From Amphiura filiformis (Eukaryota > Echinodermata > Ophiuroidea > Amphilepidida > Amphiuridae): 64,000 nucleotides of DNA. The notes beneath the pieces were generated by a model. The model was not told the origin of the DNA. It saw nothing but the letters and a program-made list of their open reading frames with translations, and searched no databases. The stretch covers positions 16,751,993 through 16,815,992 of the forward strand of contig NC_092647.1 in NCBI RefSeq assembly GCF_039555335.1. The letters are read 5' to 3'. Positions 11,830-23,150 of this stretch are shown piece by piece. Every line of letters starts with the position of its first letter. The stretch's first letter is position 1. Made by a program: the position numbers and the translations under genes.

Positions 11830-13005
11830 TTGTATTTTTTATTCTTTTTACTAATGCGCAGTGCCGTTTTTCAAACACGCCCCTGAATGAAACTCATGGG
11901 CAAGTACCCTTAAAGATTTGGTGGGAGATTTGTCATCCACCGTTATCCATTCATGGGTCCTCGGGTTATGTGCCACGTGCGTGTTGAACATCATGTCCAA
12001 ACCAAAACAGTTAACTTAGTTTTCCTTTTTGTTACCTATGTACACCATGTCTCTTTACTTCCATTGTTATTAATACACCAATGCTTGTAGAAAGAAATCA
12101 AGTTGACGTCAAGGTTAAGCAACCAAAAGTGTCATCCGAATCGACCTAAGCTTAGTAGGCCTATTGTTAGTAACTGGTGGCCCATTGTGTATGTTTTTTC
12201 TCCCTCCACCAGTTCCAAGAACAGGGAATAAAAAACTTCAAAAAAAAAAAAAAAAAAGAAAATGTACACAAAGTGCAAAGCAACGTAACAAGACAAAACT
12301 TTCATACCATTTTCATAAAAGTTCGCGAGGGAATTCGTCACAATTTTTTCCAAACACTTATGACAAAGGTTATAATTTATTTGAAATACACTAAATCTAA
12401 ATTACAATGGGCTATTCCAGAAATTTTCCACACACCCCACAAAGGTGACATTGGGATTTCCCACAGATTTCCCCCTCAATATTGCTTGGGAATTCCTATC
12501 ATGAAATGTCGAAAGAACATCCCATTTCCCATCCAGATGCACATCGGAATGTAAATGTCGGGAAATCACATATAATTTTGCAAAATCATTCATGGGAAAT
12601 CCCACATTTTGTTTTAAATTTAATTTTGTCACCTTTGGGGGGTGTGTGGAAAATTGCTGGAATAGCCCAATGGCTATGCTTTCAAAAATTGAGCAGTTCA
12701 ATACATGATTATTCTTTATTGTAACTGCTTCATTAATAAATAATAGGGGCTTCACTTACAAAATGATTGTTTAAGGTCTTACAAAATTATATGCCATATT
12801 ACCGTCCATAATGTACATTCATACACCAGTTCGTTTGGGCTTTGTTTGTGTAAACATAATTGGGGTACTCTTAATCTAAATTGCAACAGAAAATTCTGCA
12901 GTTTTGAATACATGACAAGGATTTCAATTTTTTTCGTGCTGGACTTAAGGGATCTGGAATGAGCGTTTTGGGGGAGAAATTTTGGCACCTATTTTGTGGA
13001 CATCA
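11830..13005. other. Transposon interior, nothing recognised
   Basis: Holds a poly-A run at 12,240-12,257 and an inverted pair (GGGCTATTCCAGAAATTTTCC at about 12,409 and GGAAAATTGCTGGAATAGCCC at about 12,647) that bounds a small palindromic element of about 260 bp. Short open frames follow this palindrome and are not credible genes. Confidence 0.5.
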
Positions 13006-13009
13006 TAAT

Positions 13010-13570
13010 AATTCATCACTTTTTTTCATCACTTTTTATCACTTTGAAAACAAAATTACAAAATGCAATCAAACAATATCAGGGCATGGAATAATAATAT
13101 TAAATTTCTCAATCCATGGGCTTTAAACATTATACAGAAAATTAAACAATCTTTTTTCCATACAAAATAACGTGAAACGTAACAAATGAAAAATTTGCGA
13201 AGTGATGAAAAAATCCTCACTTTTGTCATCACAAAATGATAGAAAACATTAAAAATCAAAAATATAAAAGTAGTACAAAATCCTCACTTTTTTTCACCAG
13301 ATAAAAAAGAAACATAATAAATAAAAAAATTGCAAAGTCATGACAAAATTCTCACTTTTTTCCTCACAAAATATTAAAAGACATAAAAAAATTCAAAATG
13401 TGCAAAGTGATGAAAAACTGTCACTTTTTTCCTCACAAACTTTAAATAAGAAACATAACAAATGAACAAATTACAAAGTGATAAAAAATCCTCACTTTTT
13501 TCCACAACAAATTTTAATAAGAAACATATACCAAATCAAAATATTACAAAGTGATAAAAATTTCAGGTTA
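13010..13570. repeat. Degenerate tandem repeat, about 75-80 bp unit
   Basis: About five or six units of the form AAAGTGATGAAAAATCCTCA followed by CTTTTTTCCTCACAAAA and AGAAACATAACAAATG. Very AT-rich, imperfect units; no coding. Confidence 0.8.
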
Positions 13571-14403
13571 GTACAATTTGTGACCCTGACTTCTCATACA
13601 CGACTTTTCAACCCAAAAATTTCAGCCAATATGGTACATATTTTCTAATGATTCAAGCAAAAATTTTTTTTGGTAATTCTCAAAAACCCAACTTAACTAA
13701 ATAACAAAAACTGATGCTAAACTTAAAATGTGTAGGCCTATCCATTATTTAAATTCAATCAAACCCGGAAATTAAGCATGTTATTAAAACCCTAACCCAC
13801 GATGGGTAGATTTTTTTTTGGGATTACCCAAATCAGCTATAATGCGTAACATATTAAAAGGGCTACTGCATGGAGGTGAGGTTTATGACCAAGAAATGTA
13901 AATATTGACTTTCCCTCTGTGTGTGTCATCACATGAACAATTACGTAATAGTATTGACTTTTGTTGAACCATGGTTGAACTTGTTAAGGCCCAGTAAAAA
14001 AAATACATGTTTCTCGTTCGCGCCCTCATCCTTTTTTGAAGATTTTTCAAATTTCTTTTATTTTGTAAACTTTCAGTTATAACATGTTGAAAAAGATGTT
14101 TCAGAAGTTGAAACTTATTTTACGGCTTTGTAAATGCATAATACATCATTTAAGAAGAGTTTTGTGATCACTAGAGGGCCTACCTCTCAAAACAATAAAA
14201 TAAAAAGGGCCTCCTCCTTTTTCTCAGATATCAATATGAGCTAATATGTGCGTCGAATACCCAAAAATGGTGCTAAATACAGGTATTTAGCGTCATTTCC
14301 CAATAAAATTAGAAAATAAAAGCCCCTCTCCTAATTTTTAAAAACCCGGACGAGAAGCATATTTTAATTTTTACTTGGCCTAAAAGGTCAGTGAACTCAT
14401 CAT
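13571..14403. other. Transposon interior, nothing recognised
   Basis: AT-rich unique-looking sequence without a credible open frame or repeat structure. Confidence 0.4.
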
Positions 14404-14640
14404 CACTCCTGCCAGAGACCATGTTCTCGGGGGGGGCTGTGCAAGGCAACATGATTCAGCTTTGGCCCTTCAGATCTGTAACCTAAGTTTTTCCAAGCTG
14501 TCCCAAAAATTCTCTTCCCGTGAAAAGCAATTTGCTATCAATGCTGAAATGCAAAGGGGATACCGGAGTCACCGAGCCAGGGGCCAAAATTTCCGCATCG
14601 CATCGTTCAACTAAATAAAAATTCCTTTAAAAAAGGAACG
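14404..14640 (+). other. Possible remnant of transposon-derived coding sequence
   Basis: A stretch open for about 52 codons (from about 14,456 to a stop near 14,614) is rich in Ser, Arg, Gln and Lys and higher in GC than its surroundings. A GGGGCGCCCAATGTGAG segment follows. The composition suggests an eroded mobile-element gene, but no family could be recognised and it may be chance. Confidence 0.2.
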
Positions 14641-15225
14641 GGGCGCCCAATGTGAGCTAGGACGTGATATGGTCATTATCAAAGAGCTTTTAAATAGAAA
14701 TAGAGTCGCAATAGATTATATAATCTTTTGTTCGTTTGATGCCGATTAGAAGTTGCGACAGGCTATTCATAAAAGTGGTAACATTGTTTCGAATAAAGGG
14801 GTTCCGCCATTAAATTGGTCACTGATCCGGCATCATATTAACGCTCTACACAACAGGCGAGTATCAATAAGTGACCACACTACAGTCATGTGTAAGGGCA
14901 GTCATGTGTAAAGTGGTACCATTGTACTCATGTATCCCAAATGTGTGCTTGTGTGGGTCTGAAGACTATGAGGAGGCTTTAGCTGTCGATGCAATCATCT
15001 TTACCACCCACCTGACGATAGGTGTTTCATTTAAATAAATTGAATGCTCTTGGTGATCGATTACACATTAGAATGTATGAAGGCTGCCATTTCCAGTCCA
15101 TATATCTATTACACTATAATGGTAATCGCTATACGTATACATGTAAGTATTTAAGTATAGGCCTATAAAGGTTGTTTTTAAGAAATTTCCATTTAATTTT
15201 ATTTTAAGAAGGAGATTGGTATAGA
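14641..15225. other. Transposon interior, nothing recognised
   Basis: No repeat structure and no credible open frame seen. Confidence 0.4.
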
Positions 15226-15510
15226 AATAGTGGCGTACCCAAAGAGGGGAGGGGGTTGGGGAGGGACATATTCACCTCTGTGAGAAGTCTTGGGAGGGGG
15301 GAGGGAGGAAGAGGGCGGAGGGGACATGGAGAATGAGAGAGGGCTGGAGGAAGGGATAATAAAGACAAGTAGATAAATAGAAATATAATGAAAATGATGG
15401 GAATGAGAGAGGGAGGGTGAGATGGGACAATGAGAGCGAGGGAGTGATAAAATGTAGGCCTAGGAACGAATAAGTACAGAGAAGGAAAAGAAAGGAATGA
15501 TGAATACATT
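15226..15510. repeat. Purine-rich tract after a GTGGCGTACCC end
   Basis: Starts AGTGGCGTACCCAAAG, like the ends of hAT MITEs in this window, then runs for about 270 bp as G/A-rich sequence (GGGAGGGGGTTGGGGAGGGA type). No matching right end was found, so it is a partial copy. The minus-strand reading frames across it are low-complexity artefacts. Confidence 0.6.
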
Positions 15511-16244
15511 TAATAATAATTATTAGGCCTATATAATAACTAAACACATAACAGCACTGGGCAGCCATTCGACGATGTCAATGCCTTTATTCGTTACGTA
15601 ATTAAAACGCCCAGTCAGATGTATTTCACACCTACCAAACACAACTCACCCAATTTCGCAAACTGGACGTTGAATGTACACTCTCATGAATATTGATTGG
15701 CAACATTTTCCAATATGTCAGCGCTCTAATCGGAAACAATAGAACAATAGACCCTGCAGAGCGTTGGTCATTATGGTGAATTCCATGGCATGGTGTTTAG
15801 ATTTGGTATTATAATGATTTTTTTTTTTTTTTTGTAGAAGATGATCAAATGCAAGAGAAATGTGTTTGATTAGGGAAGGTGTATCACAGGACCGTTTCGG
15901 ATGAAATAAATTGAATTGGAATGAAGCTGTCGTGTCAATTTGCGATTATGTGGGGCGGGGGAGTTCTGTTTTGGGGGCATATTGTAGTGAATTTCGTTAT
16001 GCAGGGGGGTATATGATGGATAGTATAGAAGACACAAATAAGTAAGCTCTCCTGGCAAAATATGGGGGGGTTATCCGGGGTTTATGTTGAAAAAGAAAAG
16101 TTTTTATAAATGTATAACGTCTGTGATACATATACATCATCTACTTGCTAATACACTGAAAATCTAATAGAGATGAAGGATAAAAATCAATTCATTCTTC
16201 ATAAAAAGAACATTCATTCTTCATAAAAGTAGCTACCCAGCAAA

Positions 16245-16560
16245 CACAAAACGTTTTCGACATCATTCGCAAAAGGTTATAAAAGGTTGTCAGAAAACGT
16301 TTAAATGTTGGGTTATATAAAGGGTACATTAAGAGTATAAAACGTTTTCATAACATTAAATAACATTTGTTGGTAATTTACTGCACAGCAAACACAAATG
16401 TTTTATAGAAAACATTTAAATGTCGGGTTATATAAAGGGTATAAAAACGTTTTAATAACATTCCAAAAATATTTGTGAAAACTTGGTACAAATCATTCTA
16501 AACAGAATGTTATTTTGGGGTTGAAAAAATATTTTGCAAAAAATATTTGCCCAAAATATT
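16245..16560. repeat. ACCCAGCAAACAC/AACGTTTT repeat fragment
   Basis: Contains ACCCAGCAAACACAAAACG, GGTTATAAAAGGTTGTCAGA and repeated AAACGTTTTnATAACATT motifs; ACAGCAAACACAAATG starts a second partial copy at about 16,384. Same family as 7,200-7,340 and the complete element at 27,803-29,833. Confidence 0.7.
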
Positions 16561-18120
16561 TTAAATAAGGACAAATGCCCGCAAATAAATTGCAATGAAC
16601 AAAATAATCATGTGCCCTAAAATCGTGCCAAGCCCACCCCTATAGCCAAAGTCATCCTTGAAGAACTAATATCACTTTCAAAACATACTGAATCTTCAAT
16701 TATTATGCTTAGGAGTGCTCATAAATACTTTGGTAGAGGGGGGGCTGAAAAATATGTAGGGGGGGTTATAAAATTTTAGGAGTTCTGAATATAGGGGATT
16801 CAAAAGTTTTGGGTGTATGAACAGGGGGTTAAAAAGTTTTTGTGCACTTAGAGGGGGGGGGGCTGTAAAATTTTTTAGCAACATTAGTCCTGAAGTAAAA
16901 AATAAACGAATAGCCTGAAATATTTTCGCAAATGTTCCAGTATTAAAAACCAAAACAAAAGTTCATTCCAGATAAGGGTATTTATTTGATCAGGTCCTTA
17001 ATGTATTTTGATAAGTCATTCAATAGTCAAAGATATATTTAGTATCAAGTGTTGAAAAAAGTTCTTTATCCACGAAATCTTTTTTTTATTACGAAACATG
17101 GTTAACACTTCTTTATACTTTTCTTAACTTTGTGATGAGTCCCTGAATTAATGAATTAGAATGTCCCTATGCCTATTTAAATCTTTAAGGTTCTTTATAG
17201 AACTTTTTAAGGTTTAAGAGTGTCTTTTTATCAGGATCTAATGCCAAAAAATAATGCATCAACTTTTTATCAAAATCATCAAAACAACTCAAACAACAAC
17301 AGAGTGTATAAAAGTAAGAAAAGTAAGAAAGAAGAATAATGACACAATCTTACCACCAAATTTCGCATCAATTATTATGAATGCAATTAAAAGGGCATTT
17401 CCTGATCCACAGCATCATCCCCCCACGTTTCTCAAAAATTTCTTGCAGATTAATTCGTTTTGCAAACATATCGTGAAATTTGAATTTCGTTCTGGTATAC
17501 CAGAACGAAATTTCAACACATAATTTGTCTATGGCCCAGTGTAATCATGGTAATACACATAATCATGCATAATTAACTCGCAAACGCAAAATCGGAATCA
17601 ACTGAAATTGTGGGTATAAGCTTTGTTCGTGGATATCTACTGAAAAATGTAATAAAAAGAGGATGCTAGGATCACGAAATCCTCCTTTAAAGTTATTTTT
17701 TAATTCATCATTTCTAATTCATCATTTTAAAACGTAGGCCTACAGTAGTCACACCTATCAGACTTCGAAGTTAATCTTCCATATTTGATCAAATCTATTC
17801 AATTATACATTTCCCTATTTGAACGCCACGCATGATGTGCATATGTGCACATTAATCAATGGTATTTCATCACATTAAATACCATCATTATCTGGAACAC
17901 CACCATTAAAATTATATTAATTCAACGTCACACACCGTCGTCATCCCTATATCTTCGTGTTAAAAATTGCCGTGGTAGTACGATAAATCCTCACGTTTTT
18001 CAAAAACTACGCATGGTGATTTTGTTCGAGATAGGCCTTGCGACTCAGGCTATGCATACAATTTGAGATTTTGAGAGCCGGCCACACTGTTTCTATTCTA
18101 TGTTTTACGATTTTCGCATG
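16561..18120. other. Transposon interior with a short perfect palindrome
   Basis: AT-rich, no gene recognised. G-rich runs lie at 16,736-16,865. A palindrome centred at about 17,497 (17,482-17,513, built on TCGTTCTGGTATACCAGAAC) could form a 15-bp-stem hairpin. Confidence 0.5.
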
Positions 18121-18128
18121 ATCAGTAT

Positions 18129-18934
18129 ATGGCTGGCCGTAACCGCCACAACGTGGAGCTGCTACGCGTAGCTTACTTTTCGCTTCGCGGAGCTAAATTG
18201 ACCGATCATGTTAGATCTTTTCATTACGCGGAGCCAGTTGATGCATCATCGTTCCAGAGAGAGAAAACTCTTGCCAAAATTAATGTTTACTATGTGGATT
18301 TTAAATGAATCGAATGTAAATAAACCACCAACAGTTGTACAGGATCAATACCATTGTTTGATTAGTGTATAGTCAATGTTACCTTGCATGCATGTGCCAT
18401 GTGTGTGGCGTGTTTGTTTGTTTGTCTACTGTGTCAGGCCAGGATCACTGACACCCACGGTACTGATACTGTCATACTATCACGGTGATCATATTGTTAA
18501 ATGTTGTTGACTTTAAAATAATCATGATGCAGTCATGTCTAGTAGAATTCACCACGACCTTTGAAGGACTTAAACCCCATTAAAAGCTATTAAACCAAGA
18601 TAACACTCAATGAAAACAGCTCAACTATGTTACATCAGATCTTCTCTGGTTAAATACACACTGCACTTGTGTCTGTTTTACCTGTGCAATGAACAATGAG
18701 CTGGTATTATAGTTTCAGTTGGGTGAATGATTATATATCTTGCAACTACGTGAAGCTCGTCTGGCAAATTCTTAATGACTAAATTCGCTTCACGTAATGA
18801 GTAAGTCGTACTTGATTGGTCAGTTTTACCTCCGAGTAATGAAAAACTCTAACATGATTGGTCAATTTGGCTCCACGGAACAAAAAGTCAGCTACGCGTA
18901 GCAGCTCCACGTTGTGGCGGTTGCGGCCTACCAT
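18129..18934. mobile_element. hAT-like element with long inverted repeats
   Basis: About 806 bp. The left arm starts ATGGCTGGCCGTAACCGCCA and the right arm's reverse complement starts ATGGTAGGCCGCAACCGCCA; both continue through CAACGTGGAGCTGCTACGCG, so arms exceed 100 bp. It is flanked by ATCAGTAT on both sides (18,121-18,128 and 18,935-18,942), an 8-bp duplication. A related copy in the opposite orientation starts at 53,351. No transposase. Confidence 0.8.
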
Positions 18935-19440
18935 ATCAGTATCCCATATGATATTTCTATTGTAAGAAAATTTTATTTGTTGTCACGTAAATCACAGGTT
19001 TCGTTTAAATGTACTAACTGGAAATTAAATGTACTAATTAGTGAGGACCGGTATTTTGCTGTGGATATGTTTAACTGCAATTTGCGGGTAAAAATTTGAA
19101 ATCCTGGGTAAAAATTGTGATCATATTCAACTCTTTGAGAAATAATAATATAAAGGAATGCATGTAGAATCCAGCTGCAATACAATGTACATTATTGACA
19201 CACTATCACGCTCTTTATCTTCGTCAATAATAGAATAATCGATTTCAATCGAATTGAATGCATGAGTTTGTAGTTGACTACTGAGCGACCTAAGCGATCG
19301 ATTGCTAGCCAATCAGATAGAACTCCTTTTCTTGCGTTCAGTGAAATCCCACTCGCCTGTCGCTCACTACCACTCGCCCGTCGCTCACCAACGGAGTATT
19401 AAATTTATATTTATCGTATAGGACGTCGACGGTGTGCGTC
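18740..19440. repeat. Dispersed block, copy 1
   Basis: This block recurs in inverted orientation at about 52,605-53,513, including TCCGTTGGTGAGCGACGGGC, TGCGTTCAGTGAAAT and TTTCAATCGAATTGAA. A shorter relative is at 46,345-46,620. It overlaps the right half of the hAT-like element, so the repeat family is larger than that element. Confidence 0.8.
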
Positions 19441-19589
19441 AGTTTACCTTCATACTTTGATGTTGTAGGCCTATACTCGAAGATATACCCTTAACAATTA
19501 TTAAATCCACTGAACAAATTACGTTCCCATATTAACTTTAAAGTAATCAAATATTCTCAGGTATAACGCCCACGCCTAAACACAAAACC

Positions 19590-21070
19590 TGCTATTTTTG
19601 AACTACGTATGCGCCGACTGCGCCGACATAAAAAGGGTCCAAACGGTCCAAACAGTACATGTAGCAGCAAAACACTCAAACACTATACTGGTATCAAACA
19701 CAAAACAACATACCATACCAATTCAACTTCAACGGGGACAGCCCCCTCCAACACTGCGTCCATGCCCCATTTATAAAATCACCCATTTTAATTACGTCCA
19801 CGCCCAAAGCCCAAACATGCCAAATCTCGACTACGTCTGCGCCGACATTAAACCAGGACCTATACTTTGTCCAATTTACATATGTACCAACAACAAACTC
19901 AAACACTATCAAACACAAAACAACATCTTGTAGGCATACTCCTTCAACGCCATTGGGGGATTTGGGACAAATCCCCCCGCTATACTGCGTCCACGCCCCA
20001 TTTTTAAAATCACCACTTTTAACTACGTCCACGCCCAAACGCAAAATCTGCCATTTTCAACTACGGCTGCGCCGACTGCGCCGACTTAAAAACCAAGACC
20101 TATGTCCAACATATTAACATACTGTCCATGTACTGCCACCATACACATTCACACACAAACTAACATATTATACTAATTCAACGTCATGGGCACAAACCCC
20201 CCAAACACTATGTCCCATTCATAAAATCACGTCCAACCCCAAAGCCCAAACCTGTTAATTTTCAACTACGTCTGCGCCGACACGCCGACATAAAAACTAG
20301 AATAATTTGTCCTAGTAGGCCTGAAATACAATCACACACAAAAATACCACATCTTGTACTCCTTCAACGGTAACGGGGATAAATACCCCCGCAATACTAC
20401 GTCCACGCCCCATTTATTAAAACCTGTCAATGTTCAACTACGTCTGCGCCGACTGCGCCTTGTTAAATACCGACACATATAGGCCTACTCCCGAGTAGTA
20501 CACCAGCAAACATTATTACCATGATTACACGCAAACAAACACATTTCCTTTGTTCCAACGATGCGTCTACGCTGCATTTATCAAACCGCAAAAAAACTGT
20601 GTCCAAGTCAAACACCAACTCTGTCGGTTTTCAACTACGTCTGCGCCTACTGCGCCCACAAAAAAACCAAGACCTATACTTAGTCTCCAGAATACCACAC
20701 TCACAACATTATCATACACAACTCATTACAACACAATACACCACTAGTCACGCACAAAACACCTAATTCCCATGCAATACCAACGCCCCAAAGAACAAAC
20801 ATGTCAATTTTTCGACTACGTCTGCGCCGACTGCGCCTTTTTAAAAACCAACACCTATACCGGGCACATACACTCCCGAGTAGTACATCTAACAAAAAAT
20901 ACACTATAAATTACAAACAAACAAACAGACTTCCTTTGTTTCAACTGCAACTTAAACAATGCATCTACGCTGCATTGATTAACCCGCCAATTTAAACTGC
21001 GTCCACGTCAAACGCCAACTCTGTCGGTTTTTCGACTATGTCTGCGCCGACTACGAACACAAAAAAACCA
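19590..21070. repeat. Right subterminal motif array of the 17.4-kb transposon
   Basis: Eight copies of CTACGTCTGCGCCGACTGCG (near 19,602, 19,830, 20,062, 20,266, 20,438, 20,635, 20,816 and 21,036), each followed by an A-rich stretch and often CCAAGACCTATA, with CGTCCACGCCC-type segments between. Spacing is about 170-230 bp. These are the reverse complement of the left-end motif. Confidence 0.88.
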
Positions 21071-21235
21071 AGACCTATACTTAGTCTCCAGAATAACACA
21101 CTCAGAACATTACCATACACAAATCATTAAAACAGAATACCCCACTCAAGCACAAAACACCCTATTCCAATACATACAAACATGTTACAACTTTATACAA
21201 CTATACCCCCGAGAGGGGTATTCTGTAGTTACTCC

Positions 21236-21243
21236 CACAAAGG
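21236..21243. other. Target-site duplication, right copy (CACAAAGG)
   Basis: Exact repeat of 3,828-3,835, immediately after the right terminal repeat. The Dispatched frame restarts at the next base. Confidence 0.92.
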
Positions 21244-22434
21244 GATTACCCAATGTTCAAAGCAAATCATCCTATGGAGAAATATGACCAAATATACAAA
21301 CACAACTACGAGTTTGAGCAGGATAATGACAATGTTAACTTTCTACCATATGTTGTTGTGTTTGGTGCAATTCCAAATGAACATAGAAGTTTGTGGAATC
21401 CTGACTCAAAAGCAACTGATAACGTGTCCTTAGATGACACTTTTGATGTAAGTGATCCTGGATCACAACAATGGTTGGTGGACTTTTGTAGCGATATCCG
21501 TAAACAACCATTTGTTAATAACCACTACGATGTTCATTGTTTTATAGAAGTGGTCATATCTCACATGCAGATGCCATGTCCTGGAAATCCAGTTATACCA
21601 GATATATGCTGTGAGAGAACGGACTTTCCTTATTCAAAGGAACACTTTCAGAAGTGTGCTCCAATCATATGCGCAGAATTCATGGATTGCGCTGGTTTGT
21701 TAACAGATTATTTCCATTTGCCCATCCCTCATGGACCATTGTATTCTGGTGACAACACGATATCAGCCTTTTCAATCGTTGCTACAAGCGTCTACAAAGA
21801 CACACCCGAATATGTCCAGATGGATGAATTTTGGACCACTGCTGATTCGTGGACGACGAATCAGATCACGAAAGCTCCACCAGGCATGAAATGTGGCTGG
21901 TTTATTACGGCTGGCTTATATCAAATCTATTTTTACGCCATTCAAATAGGATTGGCAAATGGAACCTTACAGAGTATGGGGATATCATTAGTAATTGGCA
22001 CTCTGATTCTGTTGCTCACGACACGTAATGTGCTCATCGCTCTCTATGCTATCTTATCTGTATCAGGAACAATCCTCGTCACCATCGGAACCTTGATCCT
22101 TCTTGGATGGCACCTGAATATCATTGAATGTGTGTTGTTATCGCTAGGTGTAGGATTATCCATAGATTTCACAATCCATTACGGTGTTGCATATTGTATA
22201 GCTCCAGTCACCGATCGCAAAGAACTTAGTGAATTTGCGTTAAAAAGTGTCGGTTCTGCAATAATTGCAGCAGCGGTCTCGACTTTCATGGCTGGTGCTA
22301 TGATGATGCCAGCGAAAGTTTTGAGTTACTCACAACTCGGCGTTTTCTTGATGCTTATAATGTCCACAAGCTGGGTTTATGCAAACTTCTTTTCTTGTCC
22401 ATCTGTAGGGTGTTCGGTGCTTCAAATCACTTAG
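21244..22434 (+). CDS. DISP1-like: Dispatched-family transporter, 3' part of large exon
   Basis: Continues the exon broken at 3,835 in the same frame. It encodes a second large extracellular loop (about 21,270-21,930, many Cys) and then the second six-pass bundle, including the motif G-L-S-I-D-F near 22,153-22,170, equivalent to the second GxxxD of RND transporters, followed by HYGVAY and a GAMMMP loop, both hallmarks of Dispatched. The frame as given stops at 22,432-22,434 after ...NFFSCPSVGCS. The -1 frame, however, reads F-F-F-L-S-I-C-R-V-F-G and continues to a stop at 22,563-22,565, matching the conserved end of the last membrane segment (FFFQCMCRCLG in vertebrate DISP1). One T is therefore probably missing from the T run at 22,390-22,393, by mutation or sequencing error. 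No earlier ATG start is needed, because this is a continuation and not a separate gene. Confidence 0.92.
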   Translation, partial: DYPMFKANHPMEKYDQIYKHNYEFEQDNDNVNFLPYVVVFGAIPNEHRSLWNPDSKATDNVSLDDTFDVSDPGSQQWLVDFCSDIRKQPFVNNHYDVHCFIEVVISHMQMPCPGNPVIPDICCERTDFPYSKEHFQKCAPIICAEFMDCAGLLTDYFHLPIPHGPLYSGDNTISAFSIVATSVYKDTPEYVQMDEFWTTADSWTTNQITKAPPGMKCGWFITAGLYQIYFYAIQIGLANGTLQSMGISLVIGTLILLLTTRNVLIALYAILSVSGTILVTIGTLILLGWHLNIIECVLLSLGVGLSIDFTIHYGVAYCIAPVTDRKELSEFALKSVGSAIIAAAVSTFMAGAMMMPAKVLSYSQLGVFLMLIMSTSWVYANFFSCPSVGCSVLQIT

Positions 22435-22538
22435 CACAGATCCCAAGGTGTGGTTGTAGAGAGACCACCGTTATGGAGGTATCCACGAATATTGGGTATA
22501 CAGTGTGTGGGGCTCAGGCTCATAATGACATGAAAATG

Positions 22539-22566
22539 AATAAACTTCACAATGATAATGAATAAA
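22539..22566 (+). promoter_or_regulatory. Candidate polyadenylation signals of the Dispatched gene
   Basis: AATAAA occurs at about 22,539 and again at 22,561-22,566, about 105-130 bp after the stop at 22,434. The second overlaps the stop codon of the alternative -1 frame. Real use is unproven. Confidence 0.4.
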
Positions 22567-23150
22567 GGCACGAGACAGTCACACCTTCCAGACTGAAGAA
22601 AGGGCTATCCATACACCCCTATGAAAGACATGTCCATAATCTGCCGCATTGTTTACAGAAGGCGAACAATTTGAGACTATTTTCATGAAAATCGGAATAT
22701 TTTTCAGGTTTTGACCCCTGTGGAGGTCAAATGGTGACCTTTGACCTTTCTGCGTATAACTCCAGAAGGGAATGTGCACAGATAGGTAAAAGTATACTTT
22801 TTCTGGATTGCTTTAACAAGAGGAACAATTTGGTAAACTTTTCAACAGCATTTGAGCAGTTTGAATTTTGACCTATGAACTTTGATCCTCCATATCTGAA
22901 AATTGCCAACGCTGACAGAGGTCCCAGTAAACATATTTTTGAAAGTGGTGGTCTTGAGAAGCAAAATCTATCAAAAGCAAAACTGTGGACACAAAAACAA
23001 CGTTAAACCCACTGGCACCCAGACTACGAGTTCTCAAAGATTGTTCGAGAACAATTTGTGTACAAATCAATAGGGCATGCTAATGCAATGTTTGAATTTG
23101 CATTTTCCTTGGGTTTGGGGATCATCGTGGTTTTATTTCTTAAATGAGAA
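22567..23150. other. Intergenic, nothing recognised
   Basis: Contains TGACCTTTGACC-type words similar to those of the array at 48.2-49.0 kb, but no tandem structure and no credible open frame. Confidence 0.4.

Larger units (their letters stand above)
3836..21235. mobile_element. 17.4-kb non-autonomous DNA transposon inserted in a Dispatched exon
   Basis: The left end reads GGCATAACTACACAATACCC and the reverse complement of the right end reads GGAGTAACTACAGAATACCC, agreeing at 17 of 20 positions. Both ends abut a perfect 8-bp duplication. Inside each end lie arrays of a GC-rich motif in opposite orientations: four at 4,408-4,700 and eight at 19,600-21,060. No open frame in the interior exceeds about 125 codons and none resembles a transposase, so the element is non-autonomous or decayed. 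The interior holds MITEs, a 2-kb tandem duplication and simple repeats, showing nested growth before or after insertion. Eight-bp duplications occur in hAT, Merlin, Mutator-like (8-9 bp or more) and Kyakuja-Dileera-Zisupton elements. The large size and GC-rich subterminal repeats recall the last group, but this is inference. The intact duplication and the intact frames either side suggest recent insertion. Confidence 0.88.

Noticed and set aside
14404..14640. LTR with primer-binding site (GGGGCGCCCAATGTGAG)
   Set aside because: No paired LTR, no polypurine tract and no retroelement genes nearby.
15204..15568. Minus-strand Ser/Leu/Pro-rich frames near 100 codons
   Set aside because: Produced by the purine-rich tract read on the other strand; low complexity.
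3836..21243. Reading the 17.4-kb interval as a normal intron
   Set aside because: The boundaries shared by the direct repeat give no GT-AG or GC-AG pair at any register, while a target duplication and TIRs explain them fully. An upstream donor (GTAACT at about 3,807) would delete conserved Dispatched residues.
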